A model generated the notes under the pieces. It was not told the origin of the DNA and did no database searches. It saw nothing but the letters and a program-made list of their open reading frames with translations. Of a stretch of 64,000 nucleotides of DNA, positions 34,785-43,547 are shown one piece after another (within the stretch, counting starts at the first letter, position 1; every line of letters begins with the position of its first letter). A program made the translations under genes and the position numbers. Where the stretch lies: positions 248,001-312,000 of the forward strand of contig NZ_ABCK01000007.1 of NCBI RefSeq assembly GCF_000170755.1. Reading direction: 5' to 3'. The DNA comes from Lentisphaera araneosa HTCC2155. GTDB taxonomy: Bacteria > Verrucomicrobiota > Lentisphaeria > Lentisphaerales > Lentisphaeraceae.

Positions 34785-36607
34785 TATATCTCCATCGAAC
34801 TTTGCTTCATAAGTGATTCACGTACTTTGACGCTCCGTTGGATAAATTCCAGTAATTTCTGATCCTTTGGATCTTTCACTTGTTCACTAAATACTTTAAA
34901 CAGTTCATTTAGTTTATGCTTGTAGCAATAGAGTGCCATATTGAGTTTTTTTCTTTTGTTAGCAGGGAGGCTAGAGATGAATAGGTCTGCGAGTTGTTCC
35001 GCATTAAAAAATGTGTAAGAAGCTTGTGAACCATCATCTAAATCAAAGCCGAACGGCGTAACTTTTTTTACCGTTTTGTACTGGGGGAAATGACGCGCTA
35101 AAAAAGTTGTAGATTTTGCTAAATCCTGCTGCTTAATGGTGTCATAGAAAAGCTGATATTCCGCTTTTGCGTACAGTTGCTCACAACGTAAAAGGTGTAG
35201 TAAATCTTGGTTTTCAACTTTGTCTTCGGATTCCTTGGCGAGATCGTGAATCGCCCTTAAGTTTTTTAAAGGTTTGAGCAAGCGATTTTGATATTCTTCA
35301 TTAATATTTTTGAGGATGGGTAATTCCTGTTCAACAAAAACTTTTTTCTTGAGGTCTCTCTTCTTATTCTGAATCTTTTTGAAGGATATCGAACCTAAAT
35401 AATTATCGAATTCACGCTTTTTATTGTGTTCTGGATAATGTTTGTCGATGTTAGCAATGATTTTCTCGGCGCGATCATAGTCCTCGTTTTCCATCGAACG
35501 TTGAAGCTCTTGCAGGGCTTTAGTGAAAATTTGACTTAATGAGTTTTCCAATTCAAAAGTGAAATTTTGAAAATCGGCATCGTTTTTGTAAAAGAGACGA
35601 GAAAGTTGCTGACGTTTTTTTGCGCGATCCGCAAAGCCCATTTCAGCAAGGTTAATAATCGCCTGCTGTTCATTTTTCAGAGCGCGCTCATCAAAGGCTT
35701 TCTTAGGAGTAACTTTCCTTTCCCTTTCTACTTGGAGGCTGATGGGGTCATAAATGTCTCCTAGCCAATCGCTATTAAAGAATTTATCTTTAAAAACAAA
35801 TGCCAAGATGAATAAGGAAAGAAAAATAGAGAAAGAAATTTTCATAAGCTTTCTTTGTTTTTCTTTACGAATGAATTCCGTTTCAATATCTCTTAGAGTG
35901 AGTTGACAATTGAGTGGATCTTGTTTAATAGCGTTAAAGAGTTGTTGCAGGAGTGGGGAAAGTTTGTGTTGGATTTTGAACTCAACTGGTTTAGCTTTGC
36001 CACAGACTAGATAAAGGAAAAGGCGGTTTCTGAAATAGAAAAACTGTTCCTTTGAACTCAATTTCGAAGGAGGGCATATATCAAGTAAATCAGCATCATT
36101 TTTGTCGATGATCAATTGATGAATCGGGCAAGCACCAGGAGTGCGCAGCTTGATAAACGACTCGTGCCTATTTTTAATGAAGCGCAGAGCGGGAATAAGG
36201 GGGTTTAAGTTCTCATTTTTTTCGAGCTCTTCTTGGGTGCTTTCTAAAGTTTGAAAAATGAGTTCAAAATCCTGCGAGGAATGACTTTCTTGTGAAAAAC
36301 CAAATTGTGGGATGAGCGCGCGACTATCCAGTTGCCTATAACAAATGATTGAGTATTTGTCATGACGGGCGTAAGCAGCATGATTGAGATAAAATGGACC
36401 TTTAGCTTTGGCAGATTTTTTAACTTTATCATCAAAGCGATCAAGCATGGCAGCATTAGCTTCGCTACGAATGTAGAGCTGTAACTCAAGATTCACCCCT
36501 TCGAGGTTTTTGACCAAGGCGACAAGGTGTTGGCTGCCCTCATCTAATATTTTTAAGAGCTGAAATTTATGGTGCTCTAAAATATATAAATGAGGACTAT
36601 CTGGCAT
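34784..36607 (-). CDS. Kinase-like (probably pseudokinase) membrane protein with coiled-coil exterior, 607 aa
   Basis: Residues about 8-45 (H-K-F-Q-L-L-K-I-L-D-E-G-S-Q) resemble the Gly-rich N-lobe of Hanks kinases, and about 215-250 (L-S-P-L-L-Q-Q-L-F-N-A-I-K-Q-D-P) resemble the end of a kinase C-lobe. No HRD, DFG or VAIK lysine is evident, so if the fold is right the domain is catalytically dead. One membrane helix (F-S-I-F-L-S-L-F-I-L-A-F-V-F) lies near 262-276. The outer 320 residues are charged and helical. It begins the coupled unit with the FHA-MoxR gene. No family is recognised with certainty. Confidence 0.6.
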   Translation of the reverse strand: MPDSPHLYILEHHKFQLLKILDEGSQHLVALVKNLEGVNLELQLYIRSEANAAMLDRFDDKVKKSAKAKGPFYLNHAAYARHDKYSIICYRQLDSRALIPQFGFSQESHSSQDFELIFQTLESTQEELEKNENLNPLIPALRFIKNRHESFIKLRTPGACPIHQLIIDKNDADLLDICPPSKLSSKEQFFYFRNRLFLYLVCGKAKPVEFKIQHKLSPLLQQLFNAIKQDPLNCQLTLRDIETEFIRKEKQRKLMKISFSIFLSLFILAFVFKDKFFNSDWLGDIYDPISLQVERERKVTPKKAFDERALKNEQQAIINLAEMGFADRAKKRQQLSRLFYKNDADFQNFTFELENSLSQIFTKALQELQRSMENEDYDRAEKIIANIDKHYPEHNKKREFDNYLGSISFKKIQNKKRDLKKKVFVEQELPILKNINEEYQNRLLKPLKNLRAIHDLAKESEDKVENQDLLHLLRCEQLYAKAEYQLFYDTIKQQDLAKSTTFLARHFPQYKTVKKVTPFGFDLDDGSQASYTFFNAEQLADLFISSLPANKRKKLNMALYCYKHKLNELFKVFSEQVKDPKDQKLLEFIQRSVKVRESLMKQSSMEI

Positions 36608-36624
36608 AGTTATTCCGACTTTTC

Positions 36625-37215
36625 TTAGGGGTAAAGGCGAACTTCGTTCCAGTTCACAGATGTGTCAGGGGTGAAGACCTGGCGTTCATGCAGGCGGAAG
36701 TCGCGTTTTTGCCAAAATTCGATTTTGCTCGGAACAATGCGGAAGCCCGACCAGAAATCTGGTCGTGGAACTTTGCTCGTCGCAAACTTTAAGCCATATT
36801 TGACGACCCGCTTTTTAAAATCCATTTTCTGTTCAATTTCAGTAGATTGTTTACTCGCCCAGGCACCGATTTGGCTTTGTTTGGCACGCGTGGCGAAATA
36901 AGCATCGGCTTCTTGGTCAGAAACTTGCTCCGCACGGCCTTCAACACGGATTTGCTTGGAGATATTATGCCACATGAAGTTGATGCAGACTTGGGGGTTA
37001 TTTTGGATCTCGCGAGATTTTCTACTTGTTAAGTTGGTATAGAAAACGAAGCCTCTTTCATCAAAAGCTTTGAGCAAGACAACTCGTGAAGATGGGAAGC
37101 CATTTTCATTAACTGTAGAAAGCGTCATCGCAGTAGGTTCGGGGTGGCCTTTTTGAGTTGTGGCATCTAGATCTTTTTGAAAGCGTTCAATGAGTTCGCT
37201 AATGGGGATAGACAT
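36625..37215 (-). CDS. pdxH: Pyridoxamine/pyridoxine 5'-phosphate oxidase, 196 aa
   Basis: This FMN enzyme makes pyridoxal 5'-phosphate. Family blocks are R-V-V-L-L-K-A-F-D-E-R-G-F-V-F-Y-T-N (about 44-61), S-R-K-S-R-E-I, W-A-S-K-Q-S and the C-terminal R-L-H-E-R...W-N-E-V-R-L-Y-P. The length is slightly below E. coli PdxH (218), lacking the N-terminal extension. It lies 17 bases before the kinase-like gene and 40 bases after hemB. Confidence 0.95.
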   Translation of the reverse strand: MSIPISELIERFQKDLDATTQKGHPEPTAMTLSTVNENGFPSSRVVLLKAFDERGFVFYTNLTSRKSREIQNNPQVCINFMWHNISKQIRVEGRAEQVSDQEADAYFATRAKQSQIGAWASKQSTEIEQKMDFKKRVVKYGLKFATSKVPRPDFWSGFRIVPSKIEFWQKRDFRLHERQVFTPDTSVNWNEVRLYP

Positions 37216-37255
37216 GGTGTTACCTTAAAAAATTATATACTATTACTATGCAAAG

Positions 37256-38242
37256 CTATGCTTCTTTTTGCCATGTCGCAAATTCTTTGGCGTGATAGCT
37301 AAGAATTATATCTGCACCAGCGCGCTTGAAAGACATCAAAGTTTCGCAAACAGAGCTACGGTAATCCAACCAACCCTTTTCAGCTGCCGCCTGTAACATA
37401 GCGTATTCACCTGACACATTATAGACCGCAATAGGGAGTTGTGAGCTTTGTGAGAGTGACTGAACCACATCTAAATAGGGGAGGCCCGGTTTAACCATGA
37501 TCATATCAGCACCTTCGGCGGTGTCCAATTCGGCTTCTCGTAGAGCTTCACGTGTATTAGCAGGGTTCATTTGGTAAGTTTTTTTATCGCCTGCTTTTGG
37601 TGCTGAGTCGAGTGCGTCACGGAAAGGGCCATAAAAAGCTGAGGCATATTTTGCTGTGTACGCAAGAATACCAACATTCGCAAAGCCTGCTTGATCAAGG
37701 ACGTCTCGAATCACCGCAACACGACCGTCCATCATGTCCGAGGGAGCAATAATGTCAGCGCCTGCTTCAGCTTGGGCAACGGCCATTTTGGCAAGTATGG
37801 GCAAAGTGATATCATTGATGATTTCACCGTTTTCCACAAAGCCGTCATGGCCATCTGAGCTATAAGGATCCATGGCAACGTCACAAATTGTCAGCATGTC
37901 AGGGCAGGTTTGCTTCACTGTTTGGATAGCGCGCTGAAATAAGCCTTGGGGATTAGTGGATTCAGTTGCGACTGAATCTTTCAGATCATCATTGATTGCG
38001 GGAAAGAGTGCCACGGCTTTAATTCCGAGTTCCCATAATTCAGCGACTTCAGCTGCTAATTTATCGAGAGAAAAACGATAGATATTTGGCATTGAAGGAA
38101 CTTCAATTTTCTGACCTTCGCCTTCAATGACAAAGAGGGGCATGATGAGGTCGTCAACCGTGACTTGGTTTTCTTGAACTAAACTACGGATGGATGAGTT
38201 GACGCGGTTTCTACGCGGGCGTATGGGGAGCTTATAAGACAT
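37256..38242 (-). CDS. hemB: Porphobilinogen synthase (delta-aminolevulinate dehydratase), 328 aa
   Basis: It condenses two 5-aminolevulinate molecules in haem synthesis. The Schiff-base lysine lies in M-V-K-P-G-L-P-Y-L-D and the second active-site lysine in Y-T-A-K-Y-A-S-A-F-Y-G-P-F. The metal segment reads D-V-A-M-D-P-Y-S-S-D-G-H-D-G with Asp/Ala where zinc-type enzymes have cysteines, so this is the magnesium-dependent form. It is in the leftward operon, 15 bases after the dCMP deaminase gene. Confidence 0.96.
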   Translation of the reverse strand: MSYKLPIRPRRNRVNSSIRSLVQENQVTVDDLIMPLFVIEGEGQKIEVPSMPNIYRFSLDKLAAEVAELWELGIKAVALFPAINDDLKDSVATESTNPQGLFQRAIQTVKQTCPDMLTICDVAMDPYSSDGHDGFVENGEIINDITLPILAKMAVAQAEAGADIIAPSDMMDGRVAVIRDVLDQAGFANVGILAYTAKYASAFYGPFRDALDSAPKAGDKKTYQMNPANTREALREAELDTAEGADMIMVKPGLPYLDVVQSLSQSSQLPIAVYNVSGEYAMLQAAAEKGWLDYRSSVCETLMSFKRAGADIILSYHAKEFATWQKEA

Positions 38243-38257
38243 GATAAAATCCTAGAT

Positions 38258-38713
38258 TTATTCGACGGGACGCAGGGTGACCCCTGCTTCATTTAAAAGT
38301 TGTGAAGATGTTGAGTCAATGCTATAACGTTGATGGAAAATGACTTCGTGTATTCCAGCATTAATAATCATTTTGGCACAGAGTAAACAGGGTGAGTATG
38401 TGGTGTAGATCGAGGCACCATTAATCGAAATGCCATGGCATGCGGCTTGAACGATAGAATTCTCCTCGGCATGACAGCAGAGGCATTCATCTAGGCCGTG
38501 TCCCGAAGCGACATCAGAGTTACAGCGTGGGCAACCACCATCATCACAGTTTTTCACGCCGCGTGGAGTGCCATTGTAGCCAGTTGAGATGACGCGTTTA
38601 TCTTTGACGATGACGGCTGCAACATGACGGCGCGAGCAGCTGCTGCGTTCCGCAGCTACATGTGCGATATTCATGAAGTATTGATCCCAAGACGGGCGTT
38701 CTTTGTTGCTCAT
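38258..38713 (-). CDS. dCMP deaminase family protein, 151 aa
   Basis: This zinc-dependent cytidine deaminase-fold enzyme would convert dCMP to dUMP for thymidylate synthesis. The zinc and catalytic residues are in C-H-A-E-E-N-S and P-C-L-L-C-A-K. Extra cysteines (C-D-D-G-G-C-P-R-C and C-L-C-C) form the second zinc site seen in ComEB-type proteins. The gene follows the DUF721 gene by 10 bases and precedes hemB by 15. Confidence 0.93.
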   Translation of the reverse strand: MSNKERPSWDQYFMNIAHVAAERSSCSRRHVAAVIVKDKRVISTGYNGTPRGVKNCDDGGCPRCNSDVASGHGLDECLCCHAEENSIVQAACHGISINGASIYTTYSPCLLCAKMIINAGIHEVIFHQRYSIDSTSSQLLNEAGVTLRPVE

Positions 38714-38723
38714 GTATTTACCT

Positions 38724-39161
38724 TTAAGTTTTTGCGGTCACAAAAATGATACTTTTAACCTGACCGGGAAAGCGTTGTTGAAGACGCATCAGTAATTCTC
38801 GAGAATAATAGCTTCTGAGCGAGTAAGTGTAGGTGGAATTATCGCCTTCGATAATCATCGCACCATCAGGGCGTAGAAACTTGGGGCGAGAATGTTCGAC
38901 GAGTGGCCCGCTTACATATTGATCCCACTCTTCTTGTAGGATGCGTGCAGGGTTGTTGAGTTTTTTTTCGAATTTATTAACGATGTTATTGAGTGAGCCC
39001 TGGATAGGAGCAGAATCATTGCGGATGAGATGCGAGGCTTCGGAGGGGCCAAAAGCTGAACCAAAAAAATCGATAAGCGACTGTTCGCGTTGGCGTTCTT
39101 TCCAACCCAACTTACGCATTTCACCTGTGCGCCAGTTATGCTCTTCTTTTAGTTCATCCAT
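38724..39161 (-). CDS. DUF721 (DciA-like) protein, 145 aa
   Basis: The segment from about residue 60 (W-D-Q-Y-V-S-G-P-L-V-E-H-S-R-P) through I-I-E-G-D-N-S-T-Y-T-Y-S-L and L-L-M-R-L-Q-Q-R-F matches the DUF721 core. Some members (DciA) help load the replicative helicase. The N-terminal 55 residues are charged and unmatched. It starts the run DUF721-dCMP deaminase-hemB-pdxH-kinase-like-FHA-MoxR-SurA-like, all leftward with gaps of 40 bases or less. Confidence 0.78.
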   Translation of the reverse strand: MDELKEEHNWRTGEMRKLGWKERQREQSLIDFFGSAFGPSEASHLIRNDSAPIQGSLNNIVNKFEKKLNNPARILQEEWDQYVSGPLVEHSRPKFLRPDGAMIIEGDNSTYTYSLRSYYSRELLMRLQQRFPGQVKSIIFVTAKT

Positions 39162-39247
39162 TAAAGTTTGACTCGATTAGTTTTAGTAAAAAGTTAATTC
39201 AAAACTAGCATTTTTCTCTAAAGAATACAGCACGAACAGAATTAAAC

Positions 39248-40714
39248 TTACTCACTACTAATAGCAAAAGAGCAGGGCTGGCCGTCTTCGGCGACAAATT
39301 CTAAGTGATATTTGATGAAATCCAGCTGAGCTTCGGCTTTGTGCGAAACATAGAGAATGGTCATGTCGGTTTCTTTAGCGAGAAAGGAGACTGTATTCAT
39401 GAGAGCGGTGCGGTTGCGTTTATCGAGGCCTTGACAGGGCTCATCCAAAATTAAAATATTGGGCGACTTAACCATCGCACGAGCGAGCAGTACACTGCGT
39501 CGTTCGCCATAGGAAAGGTTTTCGAAGGAAATATCTTCTAAGTCTTTGAGCCCTAAAGTTTGCATCCAATCACGGGCAATTTGTAAATGGCTGGCATCCG
39601 CTTCTCGGTAGAGTCCGATTGAATCAAAAAAGCCAGAAACCACCACGTCGAGGGCAAAAATATTTTGGTGATACTCGAGTTGGAGTTCAGTCGTCACAAT
39701 ACCAATGCGTTTTTTGATGTCCCAAATAGATTCACCACTTCCGCGCTTACGACCAAATAAATAGAAGTCCTTGCCATAGCCTTGGGGATTATCTGCTGAA
39801 ATAAGTGAGAGCAAGGTCGTTTTTCCGGCACCATTGGGGCCAGAGATGCACCAATGCTCTCCTGCGTTCACGGACCAAGTGAGTTGATTAATCACGGTTT
39901 TCTCTCCGTAGACAACTGAGAGGTCTTTCATGCGGATAATTTCAGTGCCTTTTTCAATGATTTCTGGACTGGTGTATGAGTCAGGCAAAGTTGTTGGTAT
40001 GGGGGGAGGTTCTTTGAAAAGTCGCTCAAACTCACGCGAACTTTCTACGCGTGAGCGCGGTCCAGAACTCATAATCTGGCATTTATCTAAGCACAAAAGG
40101 TGGGTGCATTTTTCAGGGATTTGATCACTATCTTGAACACAGTTGATGATTTGTGTGGAGCCGGGCAGTGCATTGATAATAGCGCCGATTTGAACTTTGG
40201 CTTTTTTGTCTAAGCCCTCGAAAATACCATCGAGAATAAGGATTTGCGGATTCCGCACTAAGGCACGCAGGATATGCGCTTTACGCATTTCTCCGTTCGA
40301 GATGAATTTAATGCCTGTTTCGAGAAAATTATCAAGTTTGAATTGCGTGATTAAATCTTGGTCGAGTTCATAGCGATCTTCGCAAATGAATTCTTTTACT
40401 GAGCGACCTTTATCAAAGCCACCCTCGATGAATTCGGAGTCGTCATTCCAAGCTTCATAATCGAGACTTTCTTGGACAGCAGAGAAGGAAACTTCCTGGA
40501 TTTTCTCGGGATTAATGAAAAATTCAATTTCCTTTCCTTGGTACCTTTGTGTGAGCAGTCCAACGAGTAGAGATTTTCCTGAACCATTGGGCCCAATAAT
40601 TGTCCAATGTTCATGAGTTTTCAGTTCCCAGGAAAAGTTTTCTAGGAGGCGTTTTTGACGGAGTACAAGTTGAGCGTTTTCTAATTTTATTAAACAGCTT
40701 TTAATATTTGTCAT
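39248..40714 (-). CDS. Double-ABC ATPase, ModF/PhrA-like, 488 aa
   Basis: Two nucleotide-binding domains lie in one chain. The first has G-P-N-G-S-G-K-S (about 41-48) with a degenerate signature (S-N-G-E-M-R-K) and Walker B I-L-I-L-D-G. The second has G-P-N-G-A-G-K-T (about 292), signature L-S-Y-G-E-R-R and I-L-I-L-D-E-P. No membrane part is present. The arrangement matches ModF-type soluble ABC proteins of uncertain function rather than a transporter subunit. Its start lies 14 bases inside the end of pckA and no strong ribosome-binding site is visible. Confidence 0.85.
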   Translation of the reverse strand: MTNIKSCLIKLENAQLVLRQKRLLENFSWELKTHEHWTIIGPNGSGKSLLVGLLTQRYQGKEIEFFINPEKIQEVSFSAVQESLDYEAWNDDSEFIEGGFDKGRSVKEFICEDRYELDQDLITQFKLDNFLETGIKFISNGEMRKAHILRALVRNPQILILDGIFEGLDKKAKVQIGAIINALPGSTQIINCVQDSDQIPEKCTHLLCLDKCQIMSSGPRSRVESSREFERLFKEPPPIPTTLPDSYTSPEIIEKGTEIIRMKDLSVVYGEKTVINQLTWSVNAGEHWCISGPNGAGKTTLLSLISADNPQGYGKDFYLFGRKRGSGESIWDIKKRIGIVTTELQLEYHQNIFALDVVVSGFFDSIGLYREADASHLQIARDWMQTLGLKDLEDISFENLSYGERRSVLLARAMVKSPNILILDEPCQGLDKRNRTALMNTVSFLAKETDMTILYVSHKAEAQLDFIKYHLEFVAEDGQPCSFAISSE

Positions 40715-42212
40715 GGTTGTCTTTAAACAATTGGGCTAGCTTAGCCGCCTCCTCTCTATAGTGTTGCACATTATCCCAAGCTAATTCTGGATGAATGACT
40801 TCATTTGGAACACCTTCGATAGCATTAGGGACTTCAAGACCAAATGATTGATCAGTAAAGTAACCGTTTTTTTCAATTGAACCATCTAAAACTGCGTCAA
40901 TGATTTTTCGAGTTAAGGGCAAACTAATTCTTTCACCAACTCCATAAGGTCCGCCAATCCAGCCTGTGTTCACTAAGTAGACACGAGACTCATGTTGATC
41001 AATTTTTTTACCTAAAATTTCGGCGTAACGACGAGGGTGTAGAGTGAGAAAGGGTCCACCAAAACATGGAGAAAAATCGGGACGAGGTTCGGTAACGCCC
41101 AACTCGGTTCCCGCAACTTTAGCCGTATAGCCTAAGATGAAGTACTCCATCGCCTGTTCTCGATTTAAACGTGAGATAGGAGGCACAACGCCAAAGGCAT
41201 CGCAACAAAGATAAATAATGACTTCGGGGTGGTTGCCACGGCTCACAGGAGAAACGCGATTATCGATGTGTTCGATGGGGTAGGAGACACGCGTGTTTTT
41301 TGTTTTGGAATCATCATCAAAGTCAATACTTTTGTCTTCTCGAATAACCACATTCTCTAAAAGGGCATTTTCTTGAATGGCGCCATAGATATCGGGTTCA
41401 AATTCTGGATTGAGGCGAATTGTTTTGGCGTAACAGCCACCTTCGAAGTTGAAAACGCCTTCATCATCCCAGCCGTGCTCATCATCACCAATGAGTTCGC
41501 GTTTGGGGTCAGTCGATAAAGTGGTTTTTCCTGTGCCTGAAAGACCGAAGAAGAGGGCGGTGTGGCCTTCTTTGTCCATGTTGGCTGAGCAATGCATGGA
41601 GAGGACACCTTTTTGAGGGAGCAGGTAATGCATGACAGAGAATATACCTTTTTTCATTTCCCCGCCATACCAAGTTCCTCCAATGATGGCCATTTTCTCT
41701 TCGATGTTAAAAATGACAAATACAGGAGAGTTTAAGCCGAGCTCTTCGTAGTCATCTGCCGTGATCTTACAGGCATTAATAATGGTGAATTCTGGCGTAA
41801 AATTCTGGAGTTCGTCATCACTGGGACGAATGAACATATTTTTACAGAAATGTGATTGCCACGCAATTTCGGAAATGATTCTAACTGATAGGCGGTTGCT
41901 ATTATCCACGGCGCCTGCAAAACAATCTGTGAGGTAAATGTCTTTGTTCTCGTAGTGTTCCAGGGCACGTTTTTTTAGCGTATCCCATGTGCTTAGTGGG
42001 ACTTCTTGGTTGACGGGCCCCACCCATAAATCATCCGTGGGAGTAAAGAATTTATCCTTAGGCGAGCGTCCCGTGAATTTACCTGTGTCAACGGTGTAGG
42101 CACCAAGCGTAGTGACCTCACCTTCGTGATTGTTGATTTCGTGTTCACGGAGCTCTTGATAAGAGAGGTTTCGATAGATGTTTTTGGGTTCAAAACCCAA
42201 TTCGATTTGCAT
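40701..42212 (-). CDS. pckA: Phosphoenolpyruvate carboxykinase (ATP), 503 aa
   Basis: It interconverts oxaloacetate and phosphoenolpyruvate in gluconeogenesis. The P-loop is G-L-S-G-T-G-K-T-T-L-S, preceded by the metal/active-site segment G-T-W-Y-G-G-E-M-K-K and followed by D-D-E-H-G-W-D. F-T-G-R-S-P-K-D-K-F near the N-terminus binds oxaloacetate. The length is slightly under E. coli (540). AAGGAG lies a few bases before the ATG. A gluconeogenic enzyme fits growth on amino acids or small acids alongside polysaccharides. Confidence 0.96.
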   Translation of the reverse strand: MQIELGFEPKNIYRNLSYQELREHEINNHEGEVTTLGAYTVDTGKFTGRSPKDKFFTPTDDLWVGPVNQEVPLSTWDTLKKRALEHYENKDIYLTDCFAGAVDNSNRLSVRIISEIAWQSHFCKNMFIRPSDDELQNFTPEFTIINACKITADDYEELGLNSPVFVIFNIEEKMAIIGGTWYGGEMKKGIFSVMHYLLPQKGVLSMHCSANMDKEGHTALFFGLSGTGKTTLSTDPKRELIGDDEHGWDDEGVFNFEGGCYAKTIRLNPEFEPDIYGAIQENALLENVVIREDKSIDFDDDSKTKNTRVSYPIEHIDNRVSPVSRGNHPEVIIYLCCDAFGVVPPISRLNREQAMEYFILGYTAKVAGTELGVTEPRPDFSPCFGGPFLTLHPRRYAEILGKKIDQHESRVYLVNTGWIGGPYGVGERISLPLTRKIIDAVLDGSIEKNGYFTDQSFGLEVPNAIEGVPNEVIHPELAWDNVQHYREEAAKLAQLFKDNHDKY

Positions 42213-42360
42213 GACAGTCTCCTTGTTTGCAGGCTAATCAAACTTATGAGTTGAGTCTTATAAAAACAAGGCTAATTATGCTACTTAGAGTAAAAAGTAT
42301 AATTTTTGCTTTTTTATCGAATAATATTGGGTGTTGAGAATAATTATAAGGGCGTAAACA

Positions 42361-42507
42361 ATGAAATATTTTTTAATAAAAGTTGCTATGGCGGCATCAA
42401 TAATTACAATGATCTCAATATTGATGAGTTGTAATTCAAGTTGTGGTGGTTGTTCAAAGTCTTGTAGTCAATCAGTGGTGAAAACTAACTCAGTAGAGAA
42501 TCAGTAA
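42361..42507 (+). CDS. Small Cys-rich lipoprotein, 48 aa
   Basis: ATG at 42361 has AAGGG about 9 bases upstream. The hydrophobic start (V-A-M-A-A-S-I-I-T-M-I-S-I) leads to a lipobox I-L-M-S-C, then a mature tail S-C-G-G-C-S-K-S-C-S-Q-S-V with three more Cys. The frame stops 18 bases before a strong terminator, as a real transcript would. No family is recognised; it may be a lipid-anchored peptide with disulfide or metal-binding potential. Confidence 0.7.
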   Translation: MKYFLIKVAMAASIITMISILMSCNSSCGGCSKSCSQSVVKTNSVENQ

Positions 42508-42525
42508 GAACCACTCACTATGGAC

Positions 42526-42566
42526 AAAAAGAAGGCTGAATCAAAATGATTCAGCCTTCTTTTTTT
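42526..42566. terminator. Bidirectional intrinsic terminator
   Basis: AAAAAGAAGGCTGAATC-AAAAT-GATTCAGCCTTCTTTTTTT: a perfect 17-bp stem with A/T tracts. It serves the small lipoprotein gene and the leftward isomerase gene. Confidence 0.95.
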
Positions 42567-42579
42567 GCGAGTGGTGAGT

Positions 42580-43422
42580 TTACTTGATTAGTTCGCGCGT
42601 GAAGTCAAGAGACTTTTTAGCGAGGTCAAGTTTGTCGCCGAAGAGTGGACGCCAACGGTTTGCGCCTTCACGAAGACCTTCAACATCATCGGCAAAAGCT
42701 TCGATCACAATATTGCCATCATAGTTTTTGAGTGATTTGACTGCTTTCTTTGTCGCTTCCCAATCCACTAAACCTTCACCAAGAATACCACGGTGGCTCT
42801 CGGAGAAGTGCAGGTGATTAAAGAAAGAACCACTTTCGTCAAAGGCACCTTGGATAGAGTATTCTTCGATGTGAGCATGGTGAGTGTCGTAAAGAATTCC
42901 AATATTAGGTTCATCTACAAGTTTACAGTAATCCATCGAGTCTTTGGCACAGTTGAGAAGAATGATTTCGAAACGGTTGAGGAATTCTACACCAATGTGA
43001 ACGCCTTTTGGAGCAGCATATTGGCAGGCTTCTTTCAGTAAAGAGGCAGAACGTTTGAATGATTCTTCCATCGAATCCTCAAGTTCAAATTGCTTATGAG
43101 CCGCATAGACTGGACCAATCAAAGTTTTTGAACCGAGGATTTCAGCTTTATCAATATTATCTTTGAGTTTCGCTAAACCTTTGGCGCGAACTTCAGGGTC
43201 GCTAGACATGGGATCTTCATCAGGAGCCACAAAAGTTGATGCAGAAGCCATGAGGCCAAGGCGATCAAGTTCAGCTTTCATTTTGCGATAATGATCATAG
43301 TCGCCATCCATCACGGGGATTTCGACGCCATCATAACCCATGTTTTTTAATTCTTCGAAAAGGTAAAATTGATCTTCGCTGACAAAAGTTGTCCAGAGAA
43401 GAAAATTGAGTGAGACTTTCAT
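42580..43422 (-). CDS. Sugar phosphate isomerase/epimerase, tagatose-3-epimerase-like TIM barrel, 280 aa
   Basis: The AP-endonuclease-2-like barrel is shown by the N-terminal V-S-L-N-F-L-L-W and the four metal ligands typical of ketose 3-epimerases: Glu in V-E-F-L-N-R-F-E, Asp in Y-D-T-H-H-A-H-I, His in H-L-H-F-S-E-S-H-R-G and Glu in I-V-I-E-A-F. These enzymes epimerise ketoses (psicose, tagatose) or related sugars; the substrate is not determined. The gene stands alone between a shared terminator and a divergent gap. The ThuA gene upstream is a common partner of this family in sugar loci. Confidence 0.86.
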   Translation of the reverse strand: MKVSLNFLLWTTFVSEDQFYLFEELKNMGYDGVEIPVMDGDYDHYRKMKAELDRLGLMASASTFVAPDEDPMSSDPEVRAKGLAKLKDNIDKAEILGSKTLIGPVYAAHKQFELEDSMEESFKRSASLLKEACQYAAPKGVHIGVEFLNRFEIILLNCAKDSMDYCKLVDEPNIGILYDTHHAHIEEYSIQGAFDESGSFFNHLHFSESHRGILGEGLVDWEATKKAVKSLKNYDGNIVIEAFADDVEGLREGANRWRPLFGDKLDLAKKSLDFTRELIK

Positions 43423-43503
43423 TTGAGTCCTTACTTGATTAAGAAATTATTTAAGTTAACAACAATGTATTCGTGTTTGTGAATGAATATTGCGCTATTT
43501 ACA

Positions 43504-43530
43504 CAAAAAAACCGACCCTAAGGCCGGTTC
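43504..43530 (-). terminator. Terminator after the ThuA gene
   Basis: On the minus strand AACCGGCC-TTAG-GGTCGGTT followed by TTTTT; one mismatch in an 8-bp stem. It lies 18 bases past the stop at 43548. Confidence 0.82.
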
Positions 43531-43547
43531 GCAACAAAAAAGTTAAA

